This document shows, piece after piece, positions 14,239-21,244 of a stretch of DNA of 25,170 bases; positions within the stretch are counted from its first letter, which is position 1, and each line of letters starts with the position of its first letter. Under the pieces are notes generated by a model. The model ran no database searches and was not told the DNA's origin. It worked only from the letters and a program-made list of their open reading frames with translations. Position numbers and translations under genes: made by a program. This DNA comes from a virus. The stretch spans positions 1-25,170 of IMG/VR virus record IMGVR_UViG_3300034374_001301; one strand, written 5' to 3'.

Positions 14239-15897
14239 ATGGATCTAAGTAGATTTTCAGAACTGTTCGATGGTTCTAAAAGAAAATACGGTACCTTCAA
14301 GCCTTCGGGCTTGAAGCGTGCCGACGGTAAGGTTGAGGGAGTTTACAATTGGGAATCCTTTCCTGCTGATGGCAATGAAGAGCCGATCTTTAAAGACCAT
14401 ATTGAAGGTGTACAATCCATTGGTATTGTACCAATTAGAGAAGATAACACTGTAAGCTTTGGTGTTATTGATGTAGATAAAATTAAATCAGAAGAAGAAG
14501 CTAATGAAGTATTAGACAAGATTAGATCTTGGAACTTACCTTTCGTACCATTTAGATCAAAGTCGGGAGGTGTACACGCATATTTATTTATAGATGGTTC
14601 AGCACCAGCTAACGAAGTTAAAAGAAGATTAACTGCATTATCATTAAAACTAGGAAGACCAAAAAGTACAATAGACATATTTCCTGTACAAACTAAATTA
14701 AATGCTGATGGTACAGGTAATCAAATCAACACACCTTATTTTAATTACAAAGACGAAACAACAAAACGTTGGGCAATAAGAAATTACAACATTAAAGACT
14801 TAATACCTTTAGAGGAATTTTTAACAATGAAAATTACTAAAGTTACTTTAAAGGAACTAGAATCTATTGGTATCAAAAAAGTTTCAGACTATCCGCCTTG
14901 TATGGATTATTATTTTGAGAATAAAGTTTACGAAGGTGAAAGAGATAAAGCTTTATTACAGTTTGGTTGTGTAGCTAGAAAGATGCACGGAGATAATGAA
15001 GATAAGGTTAGAGAAGAGATGGATAACTTTGTAACTAAGTTTTTTGCAACAGAAGAGGGTTTTGATAAAAATCAATTTGCTAAAAAAGTATCTCAGGTTA
15101 TGAAAAAGAGAGATAAAGCAGATCAAAAAGATGAAGAAGATGTTTGGTATGTTAGAAACAATTGTAGACAGATTGCTGACTTAGGTAGATGTGACAAGGT
15201 AGGTTGTAGAACTCGTAAGTTTGGCCTTGTTGAAAGAACTGTAATGGTTACAGATTATAGAATGCTTATGACTAATCCTAGAAGACATTTACTTACAATG
15301 GTTAATGAAAAAGGTGATGAAGTAATTATATCAATGACTACTGATCAACTATGGACACAAAATCAAATAGCTAAAAGATGTTGGGAAGAACAAATTAAAT
15401 GGACTTGGGTTGAGGCAGATGAGTTTACAGAGATGAAGGATAAATGGTTTGAAACTATGAAAGTTATTGATTCTTATAATGAAGGTGAGGAAAGATTATC
15501 TGAATTTAGTACGATACTGCACGCATTCATTGATGAGAAAAAAGGAGCTAATGATATTACACAGATTGATTATGGTTATGTTTATAAATGTGACAAGTTA
15601 AAAAGACATTTTTGGAATGCAACTTCATTTAAACACTATGCTAAATCTAAGTACAATAAATCTTATGAAACTACATTAGGAGAGATGTTAGCTAGGATGT
15701 GTGAAGAAGAAAAAATTAAATATCCTGAAAAGAAAGATGCAAGTAAAAGAATTATTCAACTACATAAAGGATATCAAGGATATAGCAAACGATGTTACTC
15801 CTCTATTATTTTAGATGACATAAAAGGTAGAGATAATACAAAAGAGATAAATAAATTTAAACAACAAATAGGTGATAATGAATTTAGTACAAACTAA
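14239..15897 (+). CDS. AEP-superfamily DNA primase with a C-terminal four-cysteine domain
   Basis: This 552-aa protein should synthesise primers for replication. The N-terminal archaeo-eukaryotic primase catalytic domain has VIDVD (Asp78, Asp80; metal-binding motif I), RSKSGGVHAYLF (His113; motif II) and TIDIFPVQ (Asp146; motif III). A second region has Cys221 (in YPPC), Cys309, Cys318 and Cys323, spaced C-x8-C-x4-C at the end. This recalls the PriL-type iron-sulphur or zinc domain. The final ~200 residues are mixed helical with no Walker motif, so there is no fused helicase. No Shine-Dalgarno sequence precedes the ATG, which lies 3 nt after the ssDNA-binding gene's stop. The helicase gene that follows begins 20 nt before its stop. 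Confidence 0.8.
   Translation: MDLSRFSELFDGSKRKYGTFKPSGLKRADGKVEGVYNWESFPADGNEEPIFKDHIEGVQSIGIVPIREDNTVSFGVIDVDKIKSEEEANEVLDKIRSWNLPFVPFRSKSGGVHAYLFIDGSAPANEVKRRLTALSLKLGRPKSTIDIFPVQTKLNADGTGNQINTPYFNYKDETTKRWAIRNYNIKDLIPLEEFLTMKITKVTLKELESIGIKKVSDYPPCMDYYFENKVYEGERDKALLQFGCVARKMHGDNEDKVREEMDNFVTKFFATEEGFDKNQFAKKVSQVMKKRDKADQKDEEDVWYVRNNCRQIADLGRCDKVGCRTRKFGLVERTVMVTDYRMLMTNPRRHLLTMVNEKGDEVIISMTTDQLWTQNQIAKRCWEEQIKWTWVEADEFTEMKDKWFETMKVIDSYNEGEERLSEFSTILHAFIDEKKGANDITQIDYGYVYKCDKLKRHFWNATSFKHYAKSKYNKSYETTLGEMLARMCEEEKIKYPEKKDASKRIIQLHKGYQGYSKRCYSSIILDDIKGRDNTKEINKFKQQIGDNEFSTN
14295..14316 (+). promoter_or_regulatory. perfect 9-bp RNA hairpin with UUCG tetraloop inside the primase gene
   Basis: CTTCAAGCC (14295-14303) and GGCTTGAAG (14308-14316) are exactly complementary around TTCG, giving a C(UUCG)G-capped stem, an exceptionally stable RNA fold. 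It lies 57 nt inside the coding region (codons 19-26), in a locally GC-rich patch, with no T run after it. It could affect ribosome progress, RNA processing or stability; none of these is demonstrated. Confidence 0.6.
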
Positions 15898-17530
15898 TAA
15901 ACCTAATGCAGCGGATAACATTCGTAATGACCCTGACGCATTAAAACAAATAGCAGATAAGACTTGGAAGATATATGGCCCTCCAGGTACAGGTAAGACT
16001 TGGACTTTGCTTAATATTGTTAAATATGGTGTAGGTAAGTTACACAAGGTTCCTGAGTATATAGGTTACTGTTCTTATACAAGAGCTGCTGCTAAAGAAG
16101 GTATGGATCGTGTACTAAAAGCCTTTCCAGGTAAATACAAAGAAGATTCTTTTGAACTATTTAAAACAATACACGCAATGTGTCTATCAAGAACAAGAGA
16201 TTCAGCATTAGAGATTATAGATCCACGTAAGCATTTAGCATCCTTTAGTTATTTAGAAAGAGGAGAAGAAGTTAATTTACAAATAGGACAAAGTGAAGAT
16301 GGTAAAATAGAAATACAAAACTATCCTATTGAATTATATGAAAGAGCAAGGAACTGTAAGATTTCATTGAAACAAGCTTATGATGAAGATAACTCTTTAA
16401 AGAAGACAAAGCATTGGGGAGACTTGGTTGATATCGTATCTAACTGGGTAAAGTTTAAAGAGAATTTATTTATGGATTACACAGATATGATCGAGAACTT
16501 TTTATTAAATGATTATTCATTTGGATTAGATTATTTCATAGTAGATGAAGCACAGGACTTAACACCTTTGCAATGGGACTTTGTTTATCTAATGGCTAGT
16601 AAAGCTCAAAAGGTATTTATTGCGGGTGATGATGACCAAGCTATACACGAATGGAATGGTGCAAGTGTAGAGGAGTTTTTAAAGTTTCCAGGTAAGGTAA
16701 AAGTATTACGTAAATCTAGACGTATGCCACGTGAGGTTCAGAAGTTTTCTAAAAATATAACTAACTTAATAAAAGTCAGACAACCAAAAGAATTTACTTC
16801 TACAGGATCTAAAGGATATGTAAACACAAATAACTTTAGACTTAGTCATATTAACTTTAATCAACACATAGATGATACTTGGATGGTATTAGTTAGAACA
16901 CGAACAGAGCTTATGGAAGTTAAAGCTGAAGCTAGAGATTTAGGAATATTCTTTAAGAACTCATCAGGTCAATCAGCAGTTAACCCTACTTATTGGAAAG
17001 CTATAAAGATATGGGAAAAATTAATGAAAGGTGAAGAGATAAACTTACAAGAAGTTAGTTTAGTTTATCATTACATCAAGGACATTCAACACGGTTGGAG
17101 AAGAACTGATAATAAGAAATGGTCTAGCGTGCCTCAACAAACATTTAATTATATGTATTTAAATGCTAAATGTGGTTTGTTACAGGATAAGGGATCGTGG
17201 ACAACGGCCCTAGACATAGATATGGCCAATAGAAATTATATAGAGAAGTTAATGGAGAAACATATAAATCCTGAAGAAGACCCTAAAATAATTATAGATA
17301 AAATACATCAAGTAAAAGGTAAAGAAGCAGACCACGTAGTTATATACGAAAAATGTCCAAAGATTTGTACTTTACAAGAAAAGACAAGTAAAGAACGAGA
17401 TGCTGAACTAAGAGTTTGGTATGTGGCAGTAACAAGAGCAAAAAAAGGAGTTGAGATAATTCAACTTAATAAACCTCACGGTCATTATATGCCACTAACG
17501 GCAATGGGGTATGGAAGATATAGGATGTAA
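15878..17530 (+). CDS. UvrD/Rep-type superfamily 1 DNA helicase
   Basis: This is a 550-aa 3'-5' type SF1A helicase. The start at ATG 15878 (MNLVQTNKPN) is favoured by AGGTG 4 nt upstream; the alternative ATG at 15872 adds two residues. Motif I is GPPGTGKT (34-41). Motif Ia is around YCSYTRAAAKEG (64-75). Motif II is VDEAQD (222-227). Motif III is AGDDDQAIHEWNGA (249-262). Motif IV lies near VLRKSRRMPREV. Motif V is in HQVKGKEADHVVIY, and motif VI in VWYVAVTRAKKGVEII. It is shorter than E. coli UvrD (about 720 aa), mainly in the accessory subdomains. It overlaps the primase gene by 20 nt, so it probably works with it at the fork. Confidence 0.88.
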   Translation: MNLVQTNKPNAADNIRNDPDALKQIADKTWKIYGPPGTGKTWTLLNIVKYGVGKLHKVPEYIGYCSYTRAAAKEGMDRVLKAFPGKYKEDSFELFKTIHAMCLSRTRDSALEIIDPRKHLASFSYLERGEEVNLQIGQSEDGKIEIQNYPIELYERARNCKISLKQAYDEDNSLKKTKHWGDLVDIVSNWVKFKENLFMDYTDMIENFLLNDYSFGLDYFIVDEAQDLTPLQWDFVYLMASKAQKVFIAGDDDQAIHEWNGASVEEFLKFPGKVKVLRKSRRMPREVQKFSKNITNLIKVRQPKEFTSTGSKGYVNTNNFRLSHINFNQHIDDTWMVLVRTRTELMEVKAEARDLGIFFKNSSGQSAVNPTYWKAIKIWEKLMKGEEINLQEVSLVYHYIKDIQHGWRRTDNKKWSSVPQQTFNYMYLNAKCGLLQDKGSWTTALDIDMANRNYIEKLMEKHINPEEDPKIIIDKIHQVKGKEADHVVIYEKCPKICTLQEKTSKERDAELRVWYVAVTRAKKGVEIIQLNKPHGHYMPLTAMGYGRYRM

Positions 17531-17531
17531 T

Positions 17532-17774
17532 ATGACAAGTAAAAATATGTTTGATAAATCGTTTCCACAAGATAGGCAGGTAGGCGGAAATCACTATAAA
17601 GATTTTCGCATACAACCTTATGAGTTTATTTCTAAAAATAATCTCAGCTTCTTTCAAGGGAACGTTGTGAAGTACGTTTGTAGGTACTTATCAAAAAATA
17701 AAATAGAAGATCTACAAAAGATAATTCATTATTGTGAATTAGAAATATTAAAATTAAAAGATGACAACAAGTAA
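17532..17774 (+). CDS. DUF3310 (SaV-like) small phage protein
   Basis: The start is placed at ATG 17532 (MTSKNMFDKSF), directly after the helicase stop; an in-frame ATG at 17511 inside the helicase gene is an alternative. The 80-aa protein carries the family signature in order: GGNHYKDFRIQPYEFI, then NNLSFFQGNVVKYVCRYL, then KIEDLQKIIHYCELEI. The family is widespread in phage replication modules and has no settled biochemical role, though it is often near nucleotide or polymerase genes. Its end overlaps the following Cys-rich mini-gene by 14 nt. Confidence 0.82.
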   Translation: MTSKNMFDKSFPQDRQVGGNHYKDFRIQPYEFISKNNLSFFQGNVVKYVCRYLSKNKIEDLQKIIHYCELEILKLKDDNK

Positions 17775-17892
17775 ATGTATTAGTTGCAATAGAAGAGATA
17801 TTGCATTTGATTGTCTTTATTATTGTGTTATCTGTTATTATGAATTATTAAAAAAGGAGCAAAATGAAAAAACCAAAACCAGTCGCAAATAA
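17761..17892 (+). CDS. 43-aa cysteine-rich mini-protein (CxxC pair)
   Basis: The ATG at 17761, overlapping the end of the DUF3310 gene, opens a 43-aa frame, starting MTTSKCISCNRR. It has CISC near residues 6-9 and CVIC near 22-25, the classic spacing of a small zinc ribbon, then a basic tail ending KTKTSRK. Its 3' end overlaps the next mini-gene by 29 nt. The length is below the cut-off of most gene finders. The paired CxxC motifs and tight chaining with both neighbours argue that it is real; its function is unknown. Confidence 0.55.
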   Translation: MTTSKCISCNRRDIAFDCLYYCVICYYELLKKEQNEKTKTSRK

Positions 17893-17962
17893 TTTTACAG
17901 TTGACGTATCAGCTTTAAATGCTGTAAACACCCATAACTTTGTAAACTATGAAAAACTGTAA
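17864..17962 (+). CDS. 32-aa mini-protein with a strong ribosome binding site, directly before polA
   Basis: AAAAAGGAGC ending 4 nt before ATG 17864 is one of the best Shine-Dalgarno sequences in the window. The frame starts MKKPKPVANNFTVDVSALNA and ends in NYEKL, 32 aa in all, with its TAA (17960-17962) touching the polymerase ATG at 17963. It may be a real peptide, or its main function may be to load ribosomes that re-initiate at the polymerase, which has no ribosome binding site of its own outside this coding stretch. No domain is recognised. Confidence 0.55.
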   Translation: MKKPKPVANNFTVDVSALNAVNTHNFVNYEKL

Positions 17963-19846
17963 ATGTCATACCAAATAAATGTAACTATGAAAAATACTGA
18001 ATGGGTTGCACCACAAGATTTTCCTGACTTATCAGAAGAAAAAGAAATAGCTATAGACTTAGAGACCAGGGATGAGAATATGAAAAAGCTTGGTACAGGT
18101 TGGGCTAGGCAGGATGGAGAGATTGTTGGTATTGCAGTAGCTGCAGGCTCTTTCAAGGGGTATTATCCTATTAATCATCAAGGCGGAGGAAATTTACCTA
18201 GAGGTAAGGTTATTGGTTGGTTTCAAGAAGTATTAAAGACAGATGCAGATAAAATCTTTCATAATGCTCAATACGATTTAGGTTGGATTAGATCACAAGG
18301 TTGGGAAGTTAGAGGTCGTATTATTGATACAATGATTGCAGCCGCATTGATTGATGAAAATAGATATAGTTTTTCTTTAAACTCATTAGGTTTTGATTAT
18401 CTTGGAGAAGTAAAAGCAGAAGATGAATTAAGAGAAGAAGCTGCTACAAGAGGATTAGATGCTAAGGCTGACTTATGGAAAATGCCATCAATGGCCGTAG
18501 GATTTTATGCAGAACAAGATGCTGCATTAACTTTAAAACTTTGGAATTATTTTAAACCTACATTAGTTAAAGAAAATTTATTAAAAGTATGGCAATTAGA
18601 AATGGAACTACTTCCTATTTTAATTAGAATGAGAGAAACAGGTATACGAGTAGATATATCAAAAGCAGAAGATTTAAAAAAACAATTAATTAAAAAAGAA
18701 AAAGATTTATTAAAGAAAGTTAAAGATTTAACTAACATTGATGTAGAGATATGGGCTGCAAGAAGCGTAGCTACAGCATTTGATCAGCAGGGTATTAAAT
18801 ATGAAAGAACTGCAAAGTCAAAAGACCCGTCATTTACTACTAATTGGTTAGAGAATTGTAATCACGATCTAGCTAAATGGATTAAAGATGCTAGAGAGAT
18901 TAACAAATTGCATTCTACCTTTATTGATAGTATATTAAGATATGAACATAAAGGACGTATACACGCAGAAATTAATCAGTTACGGGGTGATAATGGTGGT
19001 ACTGTATCTGGTCGTCTTAGTATGTCTAACCCTAACCTACAACAAGTGCCAGCAAGAAATAAAGAGTATGGTAAACTTATCAGAGGTTTATTTTTGCCAG
19101 AGGAAAGATGCAAATGGGGATCGTTTGATTATTCCCAACAAGAACCTAGACTTGTTGTTCATTACGCAGCAACTACAGATAAAGCATTAGGCGGTCTTAC
19201 AGGTTCAGATCAGTTAATAAAAGCATATCAAGATGATGATACAGACTTTCATCAAACAGTAGCACAGATGGCAGGTATACCTAGAGGACAAGCTAAAACA
19301 ATTAACTTAGGTATTTTCTATGGAATGGGTTCTAACAAATTATCTAAACAACTTGGTATTACCTTTGATGAAGCAAAAGCTTTATTAAGAGAGTATGATA
19401 ACAAAGTACCTTTTGTAAGAGAACTAGCTAATAGAGTTATGCAACAAGCTGACAAATCAGGTTCTATTAAAACAATAATGGGTAGAAGATGCAGGTTTGA
19501 TAAATGGGAGCCACGAGCTTATGGTTTACATAAAGCAATGACAGAAAAAGAATATATTGCAGAGTATGGTAGCTTAAACTCTGCTAAAAGAGCTATGACA
19601 TACAAGGCTTTGAATAGATTAATACAAGGATCAGCTGCAGATCAAGTTAAGGCAGCTATGGTTAAATGCGATAAGTTAGGTCATACACCAATGTTACAAA
19701 TACACGATGAACTTTGTTTTAGTGTAGAAACAGAGGATGATGAAGCAGAGATTAAAAAATATATGGAACACAACGATGATATAGATTTAATGGTTCCTTC
19801 TAAGGTTGATGTGGCCATAGGAGATAATTGGGGAGAAGCTACATAA
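17963..19846 (+). CDS. polA: family A DNA polymerase with 3'-5' exonuclease domain
   Basis: This 627-aa replicative polymerase is T7 gp5-like in layout and has no 5'-nuclease domain. The proofreading domain is intact: Asp32 and Glu34 (AIDLETRD), Asn101/Asp105 (HNAQYDLGW), Tyr182/Asp186 (YAEQDAALT). In the polymerase domain, motif A is DYSQQEPR (Asp389, Glu394). Motif B is RGQAKTINLGIFYG (Arg441, Lys445, Tyr453). Motif C is IHDEL (His581, Asp582). The residue equivalent to E. coli Phe762 is Leu449 (codon 19307-19309), a natural variant common in marine viruses and associated with slower or temperate replication. The start codon abuts the stop of a 32-aa gene with a strong ribosome binding site, suggesting coupled translation. 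Confidence 0.95.
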   Translation: MSYQINVTMKNTEWVAPQDFPDLSEEKEIAIDLETRDENMKKLGTGWARQDGEIVGIAVAAGSFKGYYPINHQGGGNLPRGKVIGWFQEVLKTDADKIFHNAQYDLGWIRSQGWEVRGRIIDTMIAAALIDENRYSFSLNSLGFDYLGEVKAEDELREEAATRGLDAKADLWKMPSMAVGFYAEQDAALTLKLWNYFKPTLVKENLLKVWQLEMELLPILIRMRETGIRVDISKAEDLKKQLIKKEKDLLKKVKDLTNIDVEIWAARSVATAFDQQGIKYERTAKSKDPSFTTNWLENCNHDLAKWIKDAREINKLHSTFIDSILRYEHKGRIHAEINQLRGDNGGTVSGRLSMSNPNLQQVPARNKEYGKLIRGLFLPEERCKWGSFDYSQQEPRLVVHYAATTDKALGGLTGSDQLIKAYQDDDTDFHQTVAQMAGIPRGQAKTINLGIFYGMGSNKLSKQLGITFDEAKALLREYDNKVPFVRELANRVMQQADKSGSIKTIMGRRCRFDKWEPRAYGLHKAMTEKEYIAEYGSLNSAKRAMTYKALNRLIQGSAADQVKAAMVKCDKLGHTPMLQIHDELCFSVETEDDEAEIKKYMEHNDDIDLMVPSKVDVAIGDNWGEAT

Positions 19847-20271
19847 TGTTTAAACCTATGAATAAAATATTATGGCCTAGATATATGATAATTGCCAAAA
19901 GAATAAAAACAATACCAATTGATAAAATTGAAAATATTTATGGAACTCACAATGATTTTTATCAATCCATAAAAAAAGATATTGAGAAAAAAGGAATGTT
20001 AAACCCACCTATAGTAGAAAAAATGGAAAATGGTAATTGGGTTTGTAGAAATGGTAATCACAGAATTAAATATGCAAGAAAAAACGGATATGATGGAGTT
20101 ATTTGTTACGAAGCTAATAATGATGATGAAGTAAAATTTTTATCTAGATTAAATGTTTTAGTTTGGGAAATTATTAAAAGGGGCGACGAAGTCCGTAGCT
20201 TTGAATTCATTTTTCAGGATCCAAAACTAAATACACTAATTGAGAAGTGTAAAACTCTGTTAGAACCTTAA
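19846..20271 (+). CDS. ParB/Srx-like domain protein
   Basis: The start is ATG 19846, sharing an A with the polymerase stop (TAATG); a TTG 18 nt earlier is less likely. The 141-aa protein has IPIDKIENI (23-31), DIEKKGMLNPPIV (45-57) and CRNGNHRIKYARKNGYDGV (67-85). This is the order of the ParB N-terminal domain: the dxI strand, the helix with GxxxPPIV, and the G-N/D-H-R box (His72-Arg73) that binds nucleotide in ParB and is catalytic in related nucleases. There is no C-terminal helix-turn-helix. It may be a nuclease, a nucleotide-hydrolysing switch or a DNA-modification partner; context (after polA) does not decide. Its stop is directly followed by the reversed stop codon of a minus-strand gene. 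Confidence 0.66.
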   Translation: MFKPMNKILWPRYMIIAKRIKTIPIDKIENIYGTHNDFYQSIKKDIEKKGMLNPPIVEKMENGNWVCRNGNHRIKYARKNGYDGVICYEANNDDEVKFLSRLNVLVWEIIKRGDEVRSFEFIFQDPKLNTLIEKCKTLLEP

Positions 20272-20481
20272 TTAACCAGCAAAAGAATGGTTTTCACCAT
20301 TATGCAAATTAACGTGTGCGTATCTAACACTATCTTCTTTTAACTGTCTAACAACAACTTTTAACTGATCTTGTATAGCTGCCATCTCAACAGTTACATA
20401 ACCGCCATTTTCTAAGAACTGTCTATTCCAAGCGTTCTCTAATTCAAGCTTCTTGGCGAATAGCTTGTTGGGTTGTATCAT
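20272..20481 (-). CDS. small conserved phage protein, function unknown
   Basis: The start is MIQPNKLFAKKLELEN at 20481, decided by AGGAGGTG 4-5 nt upstream; an in-frame ATG at 20496 lacks a ribosome site. The 69-aa protein is helical in the first half (KLELENAWNRQFLE) and contains VTVEMAAIQDQLKVVVRQL, then HNGENHSF at the C-terminus. No motif is recognised. It overlaps the upstream minus-strand gene by 38 nt and its stop abuts the convergent ParB-like gene's stop with no spacer and no visible terminator. Confidence 0.65.
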   Translation of the reverse strand: MIQPNKLFAKKLELENAWNRQFLENGGYVTVEMAAIQDQLKVVVRQLKEDSVRYAHVNLHNGENHSFAG

Positions 20482-20665
20482 TTGACACCTCCTCATAAGT
20501 TATAAAGATTCTACTATTTATGTAGAAACCTTCACCTGATGGTTTTAATGTTCCATCATTAACTTTTTTGATAAACAACATCGCAGCATCGTCTATGGAT
20601 TCGGCCTGGGTAGTAAAATCCCAGTATGAACCATCATATCTAACTTGTATACGATATGTTTTCAT
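20444..20665 (-). CDS. small protein of unknown function, leaderless start
   Basis: This 73-aa protein (MKTYRIQVRYDGSYWDF) is predicted as a beta hairpin followed by a helix (SIDDAAMLFIKKVNDG) and another strand pair, a small alpha/beta fold. No catalytic motif is seen. No Shine-Dalgarno sequence precedes the ATG; instead a perfect -10 box sits 5 nt upstream. It is the first gene of a two-gene minus-strand unit with the 69-aa gene. Confidence 0.68.
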   Translation of the reverse strand: MKTYRIQVRYDGSYWDFTTQAESIDDAAMLFIKKVNDGTLKPSGEGFYINSRIFITYEEVSNDTTQQAIRQEA

Positions 20666-20670
20666 AAGAT

Positions 20671-20699
20671 ATTATAGTAGTTTTTTTGTTAAGTTTCAA
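20671..20699 (-). promoter_or_regulatory. near-consensus sigma70 promoter, leaderless
   Basis: On the minus strand TTGAAA (20699-20694, 5 of 6), a 17-bp spacer, and TATAAT (20676-20671, perfect). Five nt separate the -10 from the ATG at 20665, so the expected transcription start is at or within 1-2 nt of the ATG. Its -35 overlaps the final codons of the upstream gene. This is the best promoter match in the window. Confidence 0.7.
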
Positions 20700-20943
20700 G
20701 CTTTTCTTGCTTATCTACTGGAATGCAAATAATGTCAAGACTCATAATTTTAACATTATCCTCAGTTAAGGTTTTCTTAATGTCTTCAGACATTTTTTTA
20801 GAAGCCTCTAGGCAGGCTGGTGTGGTAGGGTAATAAACTGCAGGTTTTTCCCAAAAATTTAAGCAACTATACCCAAAATCATTAGCGGGATCATAAACGC
20901 ATATGGTACCAAACATAACAAAAGAAGTAATTGCTGCAATCAT
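20689..20943 (-). CDS. small secreted or membrane-anchored protein
   Basis: This 84-aa protein begins with a hydrophobic segment, MIAAITSFVMFGTICVY, that could be a signal peptide or anchor. It is followed by an exported-looking region with cysteines at 15, 27, 44 and 72 (CLNFWEKP, ACLEASKKMSEDIKK, IICIPVDK) that could form disulphides in the periplasm. Small proteins with a leader and a C-x-x-A-S helix occur in marine phage early or accessory regions, with unknown function (from memory). Envelope action, for example superinfection exclusion, is a possibility only. The promoter lies immediately upstream with the -10 ending 6 nt before the ATG and no ribosome site. Confidence 0.62.
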   Translation of the reverse strand: MIAAITSFVMFGTICVYDPANDFGYSCLNFWEKPAVYYPTTPACLEASKKMSEDIKKTLTEDNVKIMSLDIICIPVDKQEKLET

Positions 20944-20949
20944 TAAATC

Positions 20950-20978
20950 ATTTTAACACTTGACAATACTCATTACAA
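20950..20978 (-). promoter_or_regulatory. leftward promoter of the 84-aa gene, leaderless
   Basis: On the minus strand TTGTAA (20978-20973, 4 of 6), 17-bp spacer, TAAAAT (20955-20950, 5 of 6), then 6 nt to the ATG at 20943. Its -35 lies in the spacer of the opposing plus-strand promoter. Confidence 0.5.
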
Positions 20979-20987
20979 TCTTATATC
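20960..20987 (+). promoter_or_regulatory. rightward promoter of the accessory operon
   Basis: TTGACA at 20960-20965 (perfect), 16-bp spacer, TATATC at 20982-20987 (4 of 6), then 8 nt to the ATG at 20996, which lacks a Shine-Dalgarno sequence. It is interleaved with the leftward promoter, so only one polymerase can bind at a time. Confidence 0.5.
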
Positions 20988-20995
20988 TAGATAAG

Positions 20996-21244
20996 ATGAC
21001 AACAAAAAGCAAAATGTGGAACGATATTGTTCGTAAGGTCAATGACGTACTATCAAGAATGTACGATACTGATGCAAATGGACACGAATTAACCGTAGAT
21101 AGTGTAGAACTTATTGATACTATCAATCGAATTAAATCTATAAGCATTGATATGTTTAATGGTACTTACAAGCATTATCCATTCCCTGAAGAAGTAGCTA
21201 GACAACTAGTAAATGATGAACTAACAAACAGGAGGACAAACTAA
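20996..21244 (+). CDS. small hypothetical protein opening the accessory operon
   Basis: The start is placed at MTTKSKMWNDIVRKVND (20996) because the -10 box ends 8 nt earlier; the frame extends upstream only through the promoter. The 82-aa protein is mostly helical, with ELTVDSVELIDTINRIKSI in the centre and PFPEEVARQLVNDELTNR near the C-terminus. No domain is recognised. Its TAA shares an A with the next ATG (TAATG), and the AGGAGG within its last codons (21230-21235) serves the next gene. Confidence 0.68.
   Translation: MTTKSKMWNDIVRKVNDVLSRMYDTDANGHELTVDSVELIDTINRIKSISIDMFNGTYKHYPFPEEVARQLVNDELTNRRTN

Noticed and set aside
20481-20511. TTGACA with a TAAAGA-like box on the plus strand at about 20482
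   Set aside because: The TTGACA is the reverse complement of the TGTCAA between the AGGAGG ribosome site and the ATG of the minus-strand 69-aa gene; the -10 spacing is short and no plus-strand gene starts nearby.
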